A stretch of DNA of 28,607 nt. It comes from Lachnospiraceae bacterium (GTDB lineage: Bacteria > Bacillota > Clostridia > Lachnospirales > Lachnospiraceae). Of this stretch, positions 8,000 to 16,354 are shown piece by piece. The position numbers and the translations under genes are program-made. A model generated the notes under the pieces. The model did not search any database, was not told the DNA's origin, and worked only from the letters and a program-made list of their open reading frames with translations. The stretch spans positions 1 through 28,607 of the forward strand of contig VSNO01000039.1 in the NCBI GenBank assembly GCA_009774375.1, read 5' to 3'. How positions within the stretch are numbered: position 1 is the first letter of the stretch; every line of letters starts with the position of its first letter.

Positions 8000-8965
8000 A
8001 TGGAGACGATCAGGAATTATCTGGAGACGATGTTTGCCAGTCTTCCCAACACATTTGAAATGCAGAAGGCAAAAAATGAGCTGCTGCAGATGATGGAGGA
8101 CAAATATACGGAACTCATCACGGATGGAAAGACCGAGAACGAGGCGGTCGGCATCGTGATCTCCGAGTTTGGAAATCTCGATGAGCTCGCGGAGGAGCTC
8201 GGCATCAGCAGTTTTGTGATACAGGAGAACCAGAAAACAGCTGGAGGATTTCGGAGCGTGACGCTCGCGGAGGTCAAAGATTACCTTCATGACAGGACGC
8301 GCTCGGCGTATGCCGTCGCACTCGGCGTGTTTCTGTGCATCATCAGTGTCTGCGGTTATCTGGTACATTTTGGCGGGGGATGGCATGTCAGGATCGTTCT
8401 TGCCACGAGTTTTATGTTTATAGCGATCGCGGCTGCTGTCGGCTTATTTATGTTTTCAAACTTTGTCATGGGGAAATGGAAGTTTTTCAGGGAGAGGGCT
8501 TGCAGTGTGGATTTTGCGACGGCAGAGTATGTGCATAACCGGAGAGAGAGCTTTCGCGTGACACGCTCGATGATGAACACGATCGGTGTCATTCTGTGCA
8601 TATTGAGCGTGCTTCCGGTGATCGTTGTCGACAGTCTGTTTGGCTGGAGCAGCGGTTTTGGGGTGGTGCTGATGTTTGTGTTTGTCGGCATCGGCGTATT
8701 TCTGCTTGTGGTATCGGGAAATGTGAACGCTGGGTTTACGGTGATTCTCTCACTAAATAAGCGGGACACCATGGGGGGCAGTTTTGTCCCATCACAGAAA
8801 CAGGTGACATACAAAAATGAAACGATATCACAGATCATGTCGGTCTACTGGCCGACAGTGACATGCATCTATCTGTGCTGGAGTTTTCTGAGCTTTGACT
8901 GGCATATCACATGGATCGTGTGGGTGATCGCTGCGCTGGTGCAGCAGATGCTTAAAGCGTTGTAG
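8000..8965 (+). CDS. DUF1700/HAAS-domain membrane protein
   Basis: This 321-aa protein starts with a soluble helical domain (about 1-70; EMQKAKNELLQMMEDKYTEL, then EAVGIVISEFGNLDELAEEL) typical of DUF1700/HAAS domains found next to PadR regulators. About six membrane helices follow (roughly 103-121, 129-152, 196-213, 220-240, and two near 283-318). The ATG at 8000 is preferred over an in-frame ATG at 7958, which would overlap padR and place extra residues before the domain. GGAGGTATGTAGG precedes it. Function is unknown; a role in signalling to, or partnership with, the following DUF4097 protein is inferred from gene order. Confidence 0.88.
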   Translation: METIRNYLETMFASLPNTFEMQKAKNELLQMMEDKYTELITDGKTENEAVGIVISEFGNLDELAEELGISSFVIQENQKTAGGFRSVTLAEVKDYLHDRTRSAYAVALGVFLCIISVCGYLVHFGGGWHVRIVLATSFMFIAIAAAVGLFMFSNFVMGKWKFFRERACSVDFATAEYVHNRRESFRVTRSMMNTIGVILCILSVLPVIVVDSLFGWSSGFGVVLMFVFVGIGVFLLVVSGNVNAGFTVILSLNKRDTMGGSFVPSQKQVTYKNETISQIMSVYWPTVTCIYLCWSFLSFDWHITWIVWVIAALVQQMLKAL

Positions 8966-8980
8966 AGAGGAGTTATGATA

Positions 8981-9775
8981 ATGAAAAGAAATGTATGGAT
9001 CGCGATGATCACGATCGTCACAGTCTGTTGTGTGATCGGAGGCACCTTTCATCACATTTTCGGACATGGGACCGGCTTTTTTGGGCGCGGCGGGATCGAA
9101 AATATGGAGTCAGGTCTGGAGGCGTTCGATACGCTCAGGGTGGATGTAAATCTGATGGACGTGACAGTCACGGCGGGAGAGCGTTTTGATCTGAGCTGTG
9201 AGTACGCAGAGGGACTGGAGCCGGTGTATGAAGTAAAAAATGGCACGCTGACCATCAGGCAGAGAACATATTGGAATCAAAGGTGGGGAGTCAACAATGC
9301 GCATTGCAGCTTGATACTGACGATACCAGAGCAGACCCCGATGGATGTGATCGATGTGCATACGGCGCTGGGAAGTATCCAGCTGGAAGGGATAGCCGCA
9401 TCGGCATGCGAGCTGCAGAGCAATATGGGAAACTGTACTGTAAAAAAATGTGATTTTGACAAATCCGATTTGATGACGAATATGGGCGGGATCACTGTCA
9501 GCGACACGGATCTTGGCGATGCCGAGGTGGATAATGACATGGGTGAGATCGAAATAGACGACTGTACATTTGCCAGTCTGGACATCACGGCGGCGATGGG
9601 AGGCGTGTCGGTCGATGCCGCGCAGACACTTGACAGGTATGATATGGAGCTGGGGGCAGATCTCGGCAGCATACATGTCAACGGTCACAGCGAGGGTACG
9701 CAGTACCATCAGTCCGGCGATGCCGGGAAGCTTTCGGTCAGCACCAATATGGGGAGTATACAGGTGTCGTACTGA
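8981..9775 (+). CDS. DUF4097 beta-strand repeat protein, membrane anchored
   Basis: This 264-aa protein has one N-terminal membrane helix (about 4-22, WIAMITIVTVCCVIGG) and an outside domain built of short repeated beta strands. Recurring turns such as ALGSIQLEG, NMGNCTVKKC, NMGGITVSD, DMGEIEIDDC, AMGGVSVDA and NMGSIQVSY are the hallmark of DUF4097/DUF4098 folds. The ATG at 8981 is chosen because AGAGGAG then lies 8 bases away; the ATG at 8975 would be only 2 bases from it. It is the last gene of the PadR operon. LiaG-type envelope-stress proteins share this domain, so an envelope role is likely but not proven. Confidence 0.87.
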   Translation: MKRNVWIAMITIVTVCCVIGGTFHHIFGHGTGFFGRGGIENMESGLEAFDTLRVDVNLMDVTVTAGERFDLSCEYAEGLEPVYEVKNGTLTIRQRTYWNQRWGVNNAHCSLILTIPEQTPMDVIDVHTALGSIQLEGIAASACELQSNMGNCTVKKCDFDKSDLMTNMGGITVSDTDLGDAEVDNDMGEIEIDDCTFASLDITAAMGGVSVDAAQTLDRYDMELGADLGSIHVNGHSEGTQYHQSGDAGKLSVSTNMGSIQVSY

Positions 9776-9823
9776 TCCGGTTGATCCTGGTCAAAAAAAG
9801 AAATAGCTTTTTTGCGGATGCTG

Positions 9824-9832
9824 TGCTACAAT
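9824..9832 (+). promoter_or_regulatory. Extended -10 promoter for the ABC ATPase operon
   Basis: TGCTACAAT is an extended -10 element 34 bases before the ATG of the ATPase gene. No good -35 lies 17 bases upstream. The 91-base gap from the DUF4097 gene also supports a separate transcription unit. Confidence 0.5.
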
Positions 9833-9866
9833 AAAGAGCATATCAATAAGAAAGCGAAAGGGACAG

Positions 9867-10670
<804 letters not shown>

Positions 10671-10699
10671 AAAAATCAGTGGAATCCGGAGGGACCAGG

Positions 10700-11134
10700 A
10701 TGATACGAGAGGCTACAAAAAACGATGCGCAGACGATCGCTGGTATGGCAATCCTCATGTGGGACAGTCATGCGGTTGAGGATCTTGCAGATGAGTTTGT
10801 GAAGATCCTTTCCAGGGACGATGCGCAGATATTTCTCAAATACGAAAATGACATTCCTGTCGGTTTTGCGCAGTGCCAGCTGCGGCATGATTATGTGGAG
10901 GGGACAGAGACGACGCCTGTCGGCTACCTGGAGGGGATCTTTGTCAGTGAAAACTGCCGCAACAGGGGATATGCTAGGGAACTGCTGGGTGCATGCGAGT
11001 CATGGGCAAGAGAAAAAGGATGCACGGAATTTGCCAGCGACTGCGAGATCGATAATGCTGGCAGCCTTCGTTTTCATATGGCGATGAATTTCACGGAGGC
11101 AAACAGGATCATCTGTTTTACGAAACGGCTGTGA
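10700..11134 (+). CDS. GNAT acetyltransferase resembling aminoglycoside AAC(6')
   Basis: This 144-aa GNAT-fold enzyme transfers an acetyl group from acetyl-CoA. The segment YVEGTETTPVGYLEGIFV, the acetyl-CoA loop NCRNRGYARELL, and CTEFASDCEIDNAGSLRFH closely match the AAC(6')-Ic/Ig type of aminoglycoside 6'-N-acetyltransferases as I remember them, over most of the length. The ATG at 10700 is chosen because CCGGAGGGA precedes it and MIREATKNDA is the natural family start; a TTG at 10667 would overlap the ATPase gene. It lies between two ABC ATPase genes, probably co-transcribed. Resistance activity is an inference; many chromosomal homologues have other substrates. Confidence 0.82.
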   Translation: MIREATKNDAQTIAGMAILMWDSHAVEDLADEFVKILSRDDAQIFLKYENDIPVGFAQCQLRHDYVEGTETTPVGYLEGIFVSENCRNRGYARELLGACESWAREKGCTEFASDCEIDNAGSLRFHMAMNFTEANRIICFTKRL

Positions 11135-11164
11135 AAAGATGGTGCATACAGTACGGAGGTTGGC

Positions 11165-11941
11165 ATGGAAAAAGAGATATTGAATGTAAGGGATCTGAAT
11201 GTATATTACACAAACAAGCAAAATCTGATGAGCCGGATCCGGGGAAATTCGGAAAGAAGCCTGCAGCATGTCCTGAAAAATGTGAGCTTTTCCATGAAAA
11301 AAGGAGAGGTGCTGGGACTGGTCGGTGAGAGCGGCTGCGGAAAGACATCGCTTGCAAAGGCGATACTCGGCATGCAGAAGCAGTACGACGGCGAGATCAC
11401 GCTCGACTGCCCGAATCCGCAGATGGTCTTTCAGGATCCGTACAGCTCGCTCAATCCCGCCAAGAAGATCGGCTGGATCCTGGAGGAGCCGCTCCGCATG
11501 AGAGCGCGTATGGATAGGGGAAAGGCGAACCTGTCAAAGGAAGAGCGCATCGGACAAGTTGACCGGATGCTCGGGCGCGTGGGACTTGACGTGAAGCTGA
11601 AGGAACACTATCCCGCGGAGCTTTCCGGCGGTCAGAGGCAGCGCGTTGCGATCGCGGCGGCGCTGTTGTGCGGCACGGATTTTCTGATCGCGGACGAGCC
11701 GGTGTCAGCGCTCGACGTGACGATCCAGGCGCAGATCATCCGGCTTTTATTAAAGCTCCACAAAGAGCTCGGGATCTCCATTCTCTTCATATCGCATGAC
11801 CTGCGCGTCGTGTACCAGATGTGCGACCGGGTGATCATCATGAAAAACGGGGAGATACTCGAGCAGGGGAAAGTCGAGGAGATCTACGGGAATCCGTCGA
11901 CGGATTACACGCGGCTTCTGCTCGAGGCGGCGAATCTGTGA
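11165..11941 (+). CDS. ABC transporter ATPase, DppF/NikE type
   Basis: This is a 258-aa cytoplasmic ATPase and the likely heterodimer partner of the DppD/NikD-type protein encoded at 9867. Motifs are Walker A GESGCGKT, Q-loop MVFQDPYSSLNP, signature LSGGQRQR, Walker B FLIADEP and switch FISHDLR. An unusual basic stretch (RMRARMDRGKANLSKEER) lies between the Q-loop and the signature. Like its partner it is short and lacks a full oligo_HPY tail, matching NikE/CntF length. ACGGAGG precedes the ATG. The next gene, yqeG, begins 37 bases downstream. Confidence 0.9.
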   Translation: MEKEILNVRDLNVYYTNKQNLMSRIRGNSERSLQHVLKNVSFSMKKGEVLGLVGESGCGKTSLAKAILGMQKQYDGEITLDCPNPQMVFQDPYSSLNPAKKIGWILEEPLRMRARMDRGKANLSKEERIGQVDRMLGRVGLDVKLKEHYPAELSGGQRQRVAIAAALLCGTDFLIADEPVSALDVTIQAQIIRLLLKLHKELGISILFISHDLRVVYQMCDRVIIMKNGEILEQGKVEEIYGNPSTDYTRLLLEAANL

Positions 11942-11978
11942 CAGGGGAAGGGACATCTCTAGATGGAGGTATGAGTAA

Positions 11979-12485
11979 ATGCTGCAGTGTTTTTATCCGG
12001 ACGAATACCTGGATTCCACATATCTGATCGATTTCGAGGAAAAGTACAGGCAGGGTTACAGGGGGATCATCTTTGATATCGATAATACGCTGGTGCCGCA
12101 CGGACTGCCGGCGGACGAGCGTGCGGTCGCCCTGTTCAAACGCCTGAGAGATACAGGCTATCAGGTCACGATGCTCTCCAACAATAAAGAGCCGCGCGTG
12201 AAGATGTTCTGCGACGCGGTGGATGCCCCGTACATCTACAAGGCGGGAAAACCCAACCCGGCAAAGTACAGGCAGGCGATGAAGGACATGGGGACTGACG
12301 AGAAGAATACGCTGTTTGTGGGCGACCAGATCTTCACTGATGTGTGGGGGGCGAACAAAGCGGGGATCCATTCGATCCTGGTAAAGCCGATCCACCCAAA
12401 GGAGGAGATACAGATCGTCTTAAAGCGCTATCTGGAAAAAATTGTGCTGATCAGCTATCGAAGGTATATGAATAAGAAAAAATAA
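11979..12485 (+). CDS. yqeG: YqeG-family HAD phosphatase
   Basis: This 168-aa member of the HAD superfamily IIIA is usually annotated as YqeG, with relatives acting as phosphatidylglycerophosphate phosphatases. Motif I is GIIFDIDNTLVPHG, where the two Asp are nucleophile and acid/base. Motif II is TMLSNN, the Lys motif is AGKPNP and motif III is FVGDQIFTDVWGANKAG. The C-terminus is very basic. In Bacillus the order is yqeG-yqeH-aroE; here aroE follows directly and yqeH is absent. GGAGG is well placed before the ATG. The family call is firm and the substrate less so. Confidence 0.92.
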   Translation: MLQCFYPDEYLDSTYLIDFEEKYRQGYRGIIFDIDNTLVPHGLPADERAVALFKRLRDTGYQVTMLSNNKEPRVKMFCDAVDAPYIYKAGKPNPAKYRQAMKDMGTDEKNTLFVGDQIFTDVWGANKAGIHSILVKPIHPKEEIQIVLKRYLEKIVLISYRRYMNKKK

Positions 12486-12526
12486 AACTTCTTCAATTCC
12501 GGGCGGCTATCAATGTAAATGGGGGA

Positions 12527-13432
12527 ATGATGATGCAGATCAATGGAAAAACAAAAGTATACGGAATCATAGGCGATCCGGTAGAACACACCATGTCACC
12601 GCTTATACACGGCATTTTTGCGGAGGCATCAGGAATCGATATGGTATATGTGCCGTTTCATGTGGCAGAGGGGCAGCTGGAGGCAGCCCTGAAGGGCGCT
12701 TACGGGTTAAATATCCAGGGGATGAACGTCACTGTGCCGTACAAAAATGCCGTGATCCCGTATCTGACAAAGACGGATGCCCGTGCGGAGACGCTGGGCG
12801 CTGTCAACACCCTTGTGCGCGACATAGATACAGACCGGGAGGGATTCATCGGCTACAATACTGATACGATCGGTCTGGCGCGTGCCATGAACGAGGAAGG
12901 GATCCCGCTCAGAGATGAGGAGGTCATCATCCTTGGCGCGGGCGGAGTAGGGCGCGCTGTCACATTTATGTGTGCGGAACACGGCGCCGGAAAGGTGTAT
13001 CTGTTAAACCGCAGTACGGCGAAAGCGGATGCCGTGGCGATGGAGGTCAACAGGCAGTTCGGCAGGAATGGGCAGGACTGTGTGACGGCGATGGCGCTCT
13101 CTGATTACAAAGACCTTCTGACAGGGGCAGAGAACCGGTATGTCGTGATCCAGTGCACCAGCGTCGGACTTGCGCCCAATGTAGACGATGTGGTCATAGA
13201 TGACGGCGACTTTTATCATTATGTGAAGTTTGGCTATGACCTGATCTACACGCCGTGGGAGACGAAGTTTATGAAGAATGTTACAGACAATGGCGGAATG
13301 GCGTTCAACGGCCTCAAGATGCTTCTGTACCAGGGGATCGAGGCTTTTGAGCTGTGGAGCGGCTGCAGGGTGGCAAAGGAGATCGCGGATCGGGCATACG
13401 AGCGGCTCTGTAGTCAGGTGAGGGACCGCTGA
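12527..13432 (+). CDS. aroE: Shikimate dehydrogenase
   Basis: This enzyme (301 aa) reduces 3-dehydroshikimate to shikimate with NADPH in the aromatic amino acid pathway. The substrate domain shows GDPVEHTMSPLIHG, and NVTVPYKNAVIPYL with the catalytic Lys. NTDTIG carries the catalytic Asp. The cofactor site is the GAGGVGRAV loop followed by NRSTAKADA. Three ATG codons stand in a row; the third (12533) has the best distance from the GGGGG ribosome site, so the protein may be two residues shorter. It is followed by aroK and aroQ, giving three consecutive pathway genes. Confidence 0.96.
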   Translation: MMMQINGKTKVYGIIGDPVEHTMSPLIHGIFAEASGIDMVYVPFHVAEGQLEAALKGAYGLNIQGMNVTVPYKNAVIPYLTKTDARAETLGAVNTLVRDIDTDREGFIGYNTDTIGLARAMNEEGIPLRDEEVIILGAGGVGRAVTFMCAEHGAGKVYLLNRSTAKADAVAMEVNRQFGRNGQDCVTAMALSDYKDLLTGAENRYVVIQCTSVGLAPNVDDVVIDDGDFYHYVKFGYDLIYTPWETKFMKNVTDNGGMAFNGLKMLLYQGIEAFELWSGCRVAKEIADRAYERLCSQVRDR

Positions 13433-13481
13433 CAGACGGCATCGGCAGACAGGACGTGCATAGAACATATAGGAGATTTTC

Positions 13482-14039
13482 ATGGAAAATATCATTCTGA
13501 CAGGTTATATGGGGAGCGGCAAGACGACGGTTGGCAGAAATGTTGCAAAAATGACTCATTACACTTTTGTCGATACGGACGAGATGATCGTGGAACAGCA
13601 GCACAGAAGCATCAGTGAGATCTTTGCCGAGGAGGGAGAGCAGGCGTTCCGGGATATGGAGACGGCGCTGCTCAGACAGCTGGTCGCTGAAAAAAAGGAG
13701 CATCTGGTCATCTCGACAGGCGGCGGAATGCCTCTGAGGAAGGAGAACCGGCAGCTCCTGTCACAGCTTGGTACCGTTGTGTATCTGAAAGCATGTCCGG
13801 AAACGATCTATAACAGGATCAAAGGGGACACGACGAGGCCGCTCCTGCAGTGCGAAGACCCTATGGGGCGGATCGGGGAGATGATCGCGGTGCGGGAGCC
13901 TTTATATAAGGAAGGTGCAGTGTTCACAGTGGACGTAGATGAGCTGATACAGTCGGAGGCAGCAGCGGAAATACTGAAAATCAGTCCTGCCATGAACGCA
14001 TCCAATAAAGATTTGCTGAGGAGGAGCACGGCAAAATGA
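13482..14039 (+). CDS. aroK: Shikimate kinase
   Basis: This enzyme (185 aa) phosphorylates shikimate to shikimate-3-phosphate using ATP. Walker A is GYMGSGKTT. The shikimate-binding Asp lies in FVDTDEMI, followed by the conserved Arg in EQAFRDMETALL and by STGGGMPLR. The lid region NRIKGDTTRPLL contains the conserved Arg pair. The ATG follows GGAGATTTTC. The stop codon overlaps the aroQ start in an ATGA, so the two are translationally coupled. Length is slightly above the usual 170 aa because of a C-terminal tail. Confidence 0.96.
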   Translation: MENIILTGYMGSGKTTVGRNVAKMTHYTFVDTDEMIVEQQHRSISEIFAEEGEQAFRDMETALLRQLVAEKKEHLVISTGGGMPLRKENRQLLSQLGTVVYLKACPETIYNRIKGDTTRPLLQCEDPMGRIGEMIAVREPLYKEGAVFTVDVDELIQSEAAAEILKISPAMNASNKDLLRRSTAK

Positions 14040-14473
14040 AGATTTTAGTGATAAACGGACCCAATCTGAATTTTCTTGGAATCCGTGAAAAGGGTATCTA
14101 TGGCACACAGGATTACAACTATCTTGTCAACATGATACAGGACAGGGCACGGGAGGCTGGTTGTGAGATCGAGTGCTTCCAGTCCAACCATGAGGGCGCC
14201 ATCATCGACAGGATCCAGGAGTCTTATTTTGACGGCACAGAGGGCATTGTCATCAATCCGGGCGCATTTACGCACTACTCGTATGCGATCCGCGATGCGC
14301 TTGCCAGCATCACGGTCCCCAAGGTGGAGATCCATATTTCAGATATCACGAAACGGGAGGAATTCCGGCGCGTTTCTGTCACAAAGGAGGTGTGCGACCA
14401 TCAGATTTACGGACATGGTCTGGACGGATATCTGATGGCGATTGATCTTGTGATCGCGAAATGTCAAAAATAA
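14036..14473 (+). CDS. aroQ: 3-dehydroquinate dehydratase, type II
   Basis: This enzyme (145 aa) converts 3-dehydroquinate to 3-dehydroshikimate and forms a dodecamer in known family members. Seen here are MKILVINGPNLNFLGIRE, catalytic Tyr22 in GIYG, INPGAFTHYSYAIRDAL, and EIHISDITKREEFRRVS with the catalytic His. The usual HxSN is HISD here, a mild variant. The start overlaps the aroK stop by 4 bases. In Bacillus aroQ is followed by a proline peptidase gene and efp; here efp follows directly. Confidence 0.96.
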   Translation: MKILVINGPNLNFLGIREKGIYGTQDYNYLVNMIQDRAREAGCEIECFQSNHEGAIIDRIQESYFDGTEGIVINPGAFTHYSYAIRDALASITVPKVEIHISDITKREEFRRVSVTKEVCDHQIYGHGLDGYLMAIDLVIAKCQK

Positions 14474-14476
14474 TGG

Positions 14477-14503
14477 TTGAAATATTGTTGATTTTGTTAT
14501 AAA
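14477..14503 (+). promoter_or_regulatory. Possible promoter for efp
   Basis: A -35-like TTGAAA (14477-14482) and a -10-like TATAAA (14498-14503) are 15 bases apart, which is short. They lie in the 82-base AT-rich gap between aroQ and efp. A separate promoter for efp makes sense, but the exact elements are uncertain. Confidence 0.4.
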
Positions 14504-14555
14504 ATGGTTAACGGATTGTAAACGTGAAAAGTGAATAGTAGGAGGAATAGTTTTT

Positions 14556-15113
14556 ATGATATCAGCAGGAGATTTCAGAAATGGCATTACGATAGAGTAT
14601 GAGAACAGCATCTATCAGATCATCGAGTTCCAGCATGTAAAGCCTGGTAAGGGAGCGGCCTTTGTCAGGACAAAGCTTAAGAACATTATCAGCGGTGGCG
14701 TTGTGGAGAAGACCTTCAGACCGACCGAGAAGTGCCCGCAGGCGCGTATTGACAGGAAAGAGATGCAGTACTTATACGCAGATGGAGATTTATTCTATTT
14801 TATGGATACAGAGAACTATGAACAGATCGGTCTCAATTCGGACAAGGTGGGCGACACGCTCAAATTCGTGAAAGAGAATGAGATGGTCAAGGTGTGCTCA
14901 CACAATGGCAATGTATTTGCGATCGAGCCGCCTCTGTTTGTGGAACTGACGATCACAGACACGGAGCCTGGTTTCAAGGGAGACACGGCTACAGGTGCGA
15001 CAAAGCCCGCTACAGTTGAGACAGGTGCGACAGTGGCAGTTCCGCTGTTTGTAGAGACGAATGATGTGATCAAGATCGACACCAGGACGGGAGAGTATCT
15101 GTCAAGGGTATGA
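14556..15113 (+). CDS. efp: Elongation factor P
   Basis: EF-P (185 aa) binds stalled ribosomes between the P and E sites and helps form peptide bonds in proline runs. The N-terminal KOW-like domain (about 1-62) carries Lys32 at the loop tip in VKPGKGAAFVRTKLKN; this residue is modified in many bacteria. Two OB-fold domains follow (about 65-125 and 130-185), including GLNSDKVGDTLKFVKENEMV and the C-terminal DVIKIDTRTGEYLSRV. AGGAGGAA precedes the ATG. Length and ending are normal. Confidence 0.97.
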   Translation: MISAGDFRNGITIEYENSIYQIIEFQHVKPGKGAAFVRTKLKNIISGGVVEKTFRPTEKCPQARIDRKEMQYLYADGDLFYFMDTENYEQIGLNSDKVGDTLKFVKENEMVKVCSHNGNVFAIEPPLFVELTITDTEPGFKGDTATGATKPATVETGATVAVPLFVETNDVIKIDTRTGEYLSRV

Positions 15114-15144
15114 TCTGTTATCGTATATCGATCTGAAAGGACAA

Positions 15145-15192
15145 GACAATGAGAAAAAGACGTTTTTAATACGTTTTTCTTGTTGTCTTTTT
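15145..15192 (+). terminator. Terminator after efp, overlapping a second hairpin
   Basis: An imperfect stem GACAATGAGAAAAAGACG / CGTTTTTCTTGTTGTC followed by a T-run fits a terminator for efp. Its right arm also fits a second perfect 10-bp stem, GTTGTCTTTT (15182-15191) / AAAAGACAAC (15200-15209), so the two hairpins exclude one another. Confidence 0.6.
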
Positions 15193-15261
15193 GCGTTACA
15201 AAAGACAACGGCAGAGGAGGGGGATACATCAGAAAGAGAATGAAAAGGAGTACAGGTCAGA

Positions 15262-16179
15262 ATGGAATTTATGAATTTTACGACATTAGTCAGGGAAGAA
15301 GTGGAACGGAGGACAGGTGACAATTATCGTGTGAGGCTCAACGATGTCCGGAAGAATAATGGCGTCGTGCTCAGAGGACTTACAGTGATGCAGGATGACA
15401 GCAACATCTCGCCGACCATCTATCTGAATAATTATTATGAAGAGTACGCAAACGGCAGGGCGACGCTTGTCAATGTCGTCAATGATGTGATGGATACATA
15501 TCACAGGAACAAGGTCAACCAGAGCGTGGATATGCGGTATTTTCTGAATTATGAGAGTGTACAGCAGCGCATAATCTACAAGCTTGTCAATACAGAGAAG
15601 AACAGGGAACTGCTCGAGGATGTTCCGCACATAGAGTTTCTCGATCTGTCGATCGTTTTTCAGTGCATGGTCGCACAGGAGGAGTTTGGCACAGCTTCGA
15701 TCCTCATCCATAACGTCCACATGAAGCTGTGGGACGTGTCGGTGGAAAATCTGTACCAGGCGGCGAAAGAGAACACACAGCGGCTTCAGGAATATGAGAT
15801 CAAGAGCATGGCGGATGTCCTGTGCGAGATCATGAGGGAGGAAGATCCTGAAAATGCTGACAGTGAGGATCTTGCGGAAGAATTCCCGGACAGCGTTCCG
15901 ATGTATGTGCTGAGCAACAAGAACAGGGTAGAGGGCGCGGTCTGCATCCTGTATCCCGATCTGGTCCGGGATTTTGCGGAGGCGATCGGCAGCAGTTTTT
16001 ACATCATACCGTCATCTGTCCACGAAGTGCTGCTCCTGCCGGCAGGGCACGATGGAGAAAGTGAGGAGATCAAAAGCATGATCCGGGAGATCAATGACAC
16101 ACAGGTGAGCACAGAGGAAATCCTCTCTTATTCCCTGTATTTTTATGACAGGGAAGAGCGAAAGATCATCAGGCTGTAG
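15262..16179 (+). CDS. DUF5688-like protein of unknown function
   Basis: This 305-aa protein is soluble and acidic, with no signal peptide or membrane helix. The N-terminal VLRGLTVMQDDSNISPTIYLNNYYEEYANG and the later YKLVNTEKNRELLEDVPHIEFLDLSIVF resemble the DUF5688 proteins that are numerous in Lachnospiraceae. A Glu/Asp-rich stretch is near residues 190-210. AAGGAG stands 11 bases before the ATG, a rather long gap. No catalytic motif is evident. It lies after efp behind a pair of competing hairpins, which could set its expression. Function is unknown. Confidence 0.8.
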   Translation: MEFMNFTTLVREEVERRTGDNYRVRLNDVRKNNGVVLRGLTVMQDDSNISPTIYLNNYYEEYANGRATLVNVVNDVMDTYHRNKVNQSVDMRYFLNYESVQQRIIYKLVNTEKNRELLEDVPHIEFLDLSIVFQCMVAQEEFGTASILIHNVHMKLWDVSVENLYQAAKENTQRLQEYEIKSMADVLCEIMREEDPENADSEDLAEEFPDSVPMYVLSNKNRVEGAVCILYPDLVRDFAEAIGSSFYIIPSSVHEVLLLPAGHDGESEEIKSMIREINDTQVSTEEILSYSLYFYDREERKIIRL

Positions 16180-16227
16180 AAACAGGAAGAAAATAGCAAA
16201 TTTTTAAAAATTTTCCTTGATAAATTC

Positions 16228-16256
16228 TTGACAATTAACCATATTATGTTTATCAT
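16228..16256 (+). promoter_or_regulatory. Sigma-A promoter of ppdK
   Basis: TTGACA (16228-16233) and TATCAT (16251-16256) are separated by 17 bases, placing the start near 16263. The resulting leader of about 90 bases has weak base-pairing potential (GTGCC 16271 with GGCAC 16312; ACAT 16262 with ATGT 16319) of unknown meaning. Confidence 0.8.
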
Positions 16257-16354
16257 TTATTACATGCAGTGTGCCATTGCGGTTATCAGACCTGATTTTA
16301 GACAGGGCATCGGCACCAATGTAAAGTAACCATATTCAGTAAAGGAGAAAAAAG

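Noticed and set aside
9790..9812. A-run / T-run pair after the DUF4097 gene as a terminator
   Set aside because: The stem would be only A-T pairs with a GC-poor base and is too weak to call.
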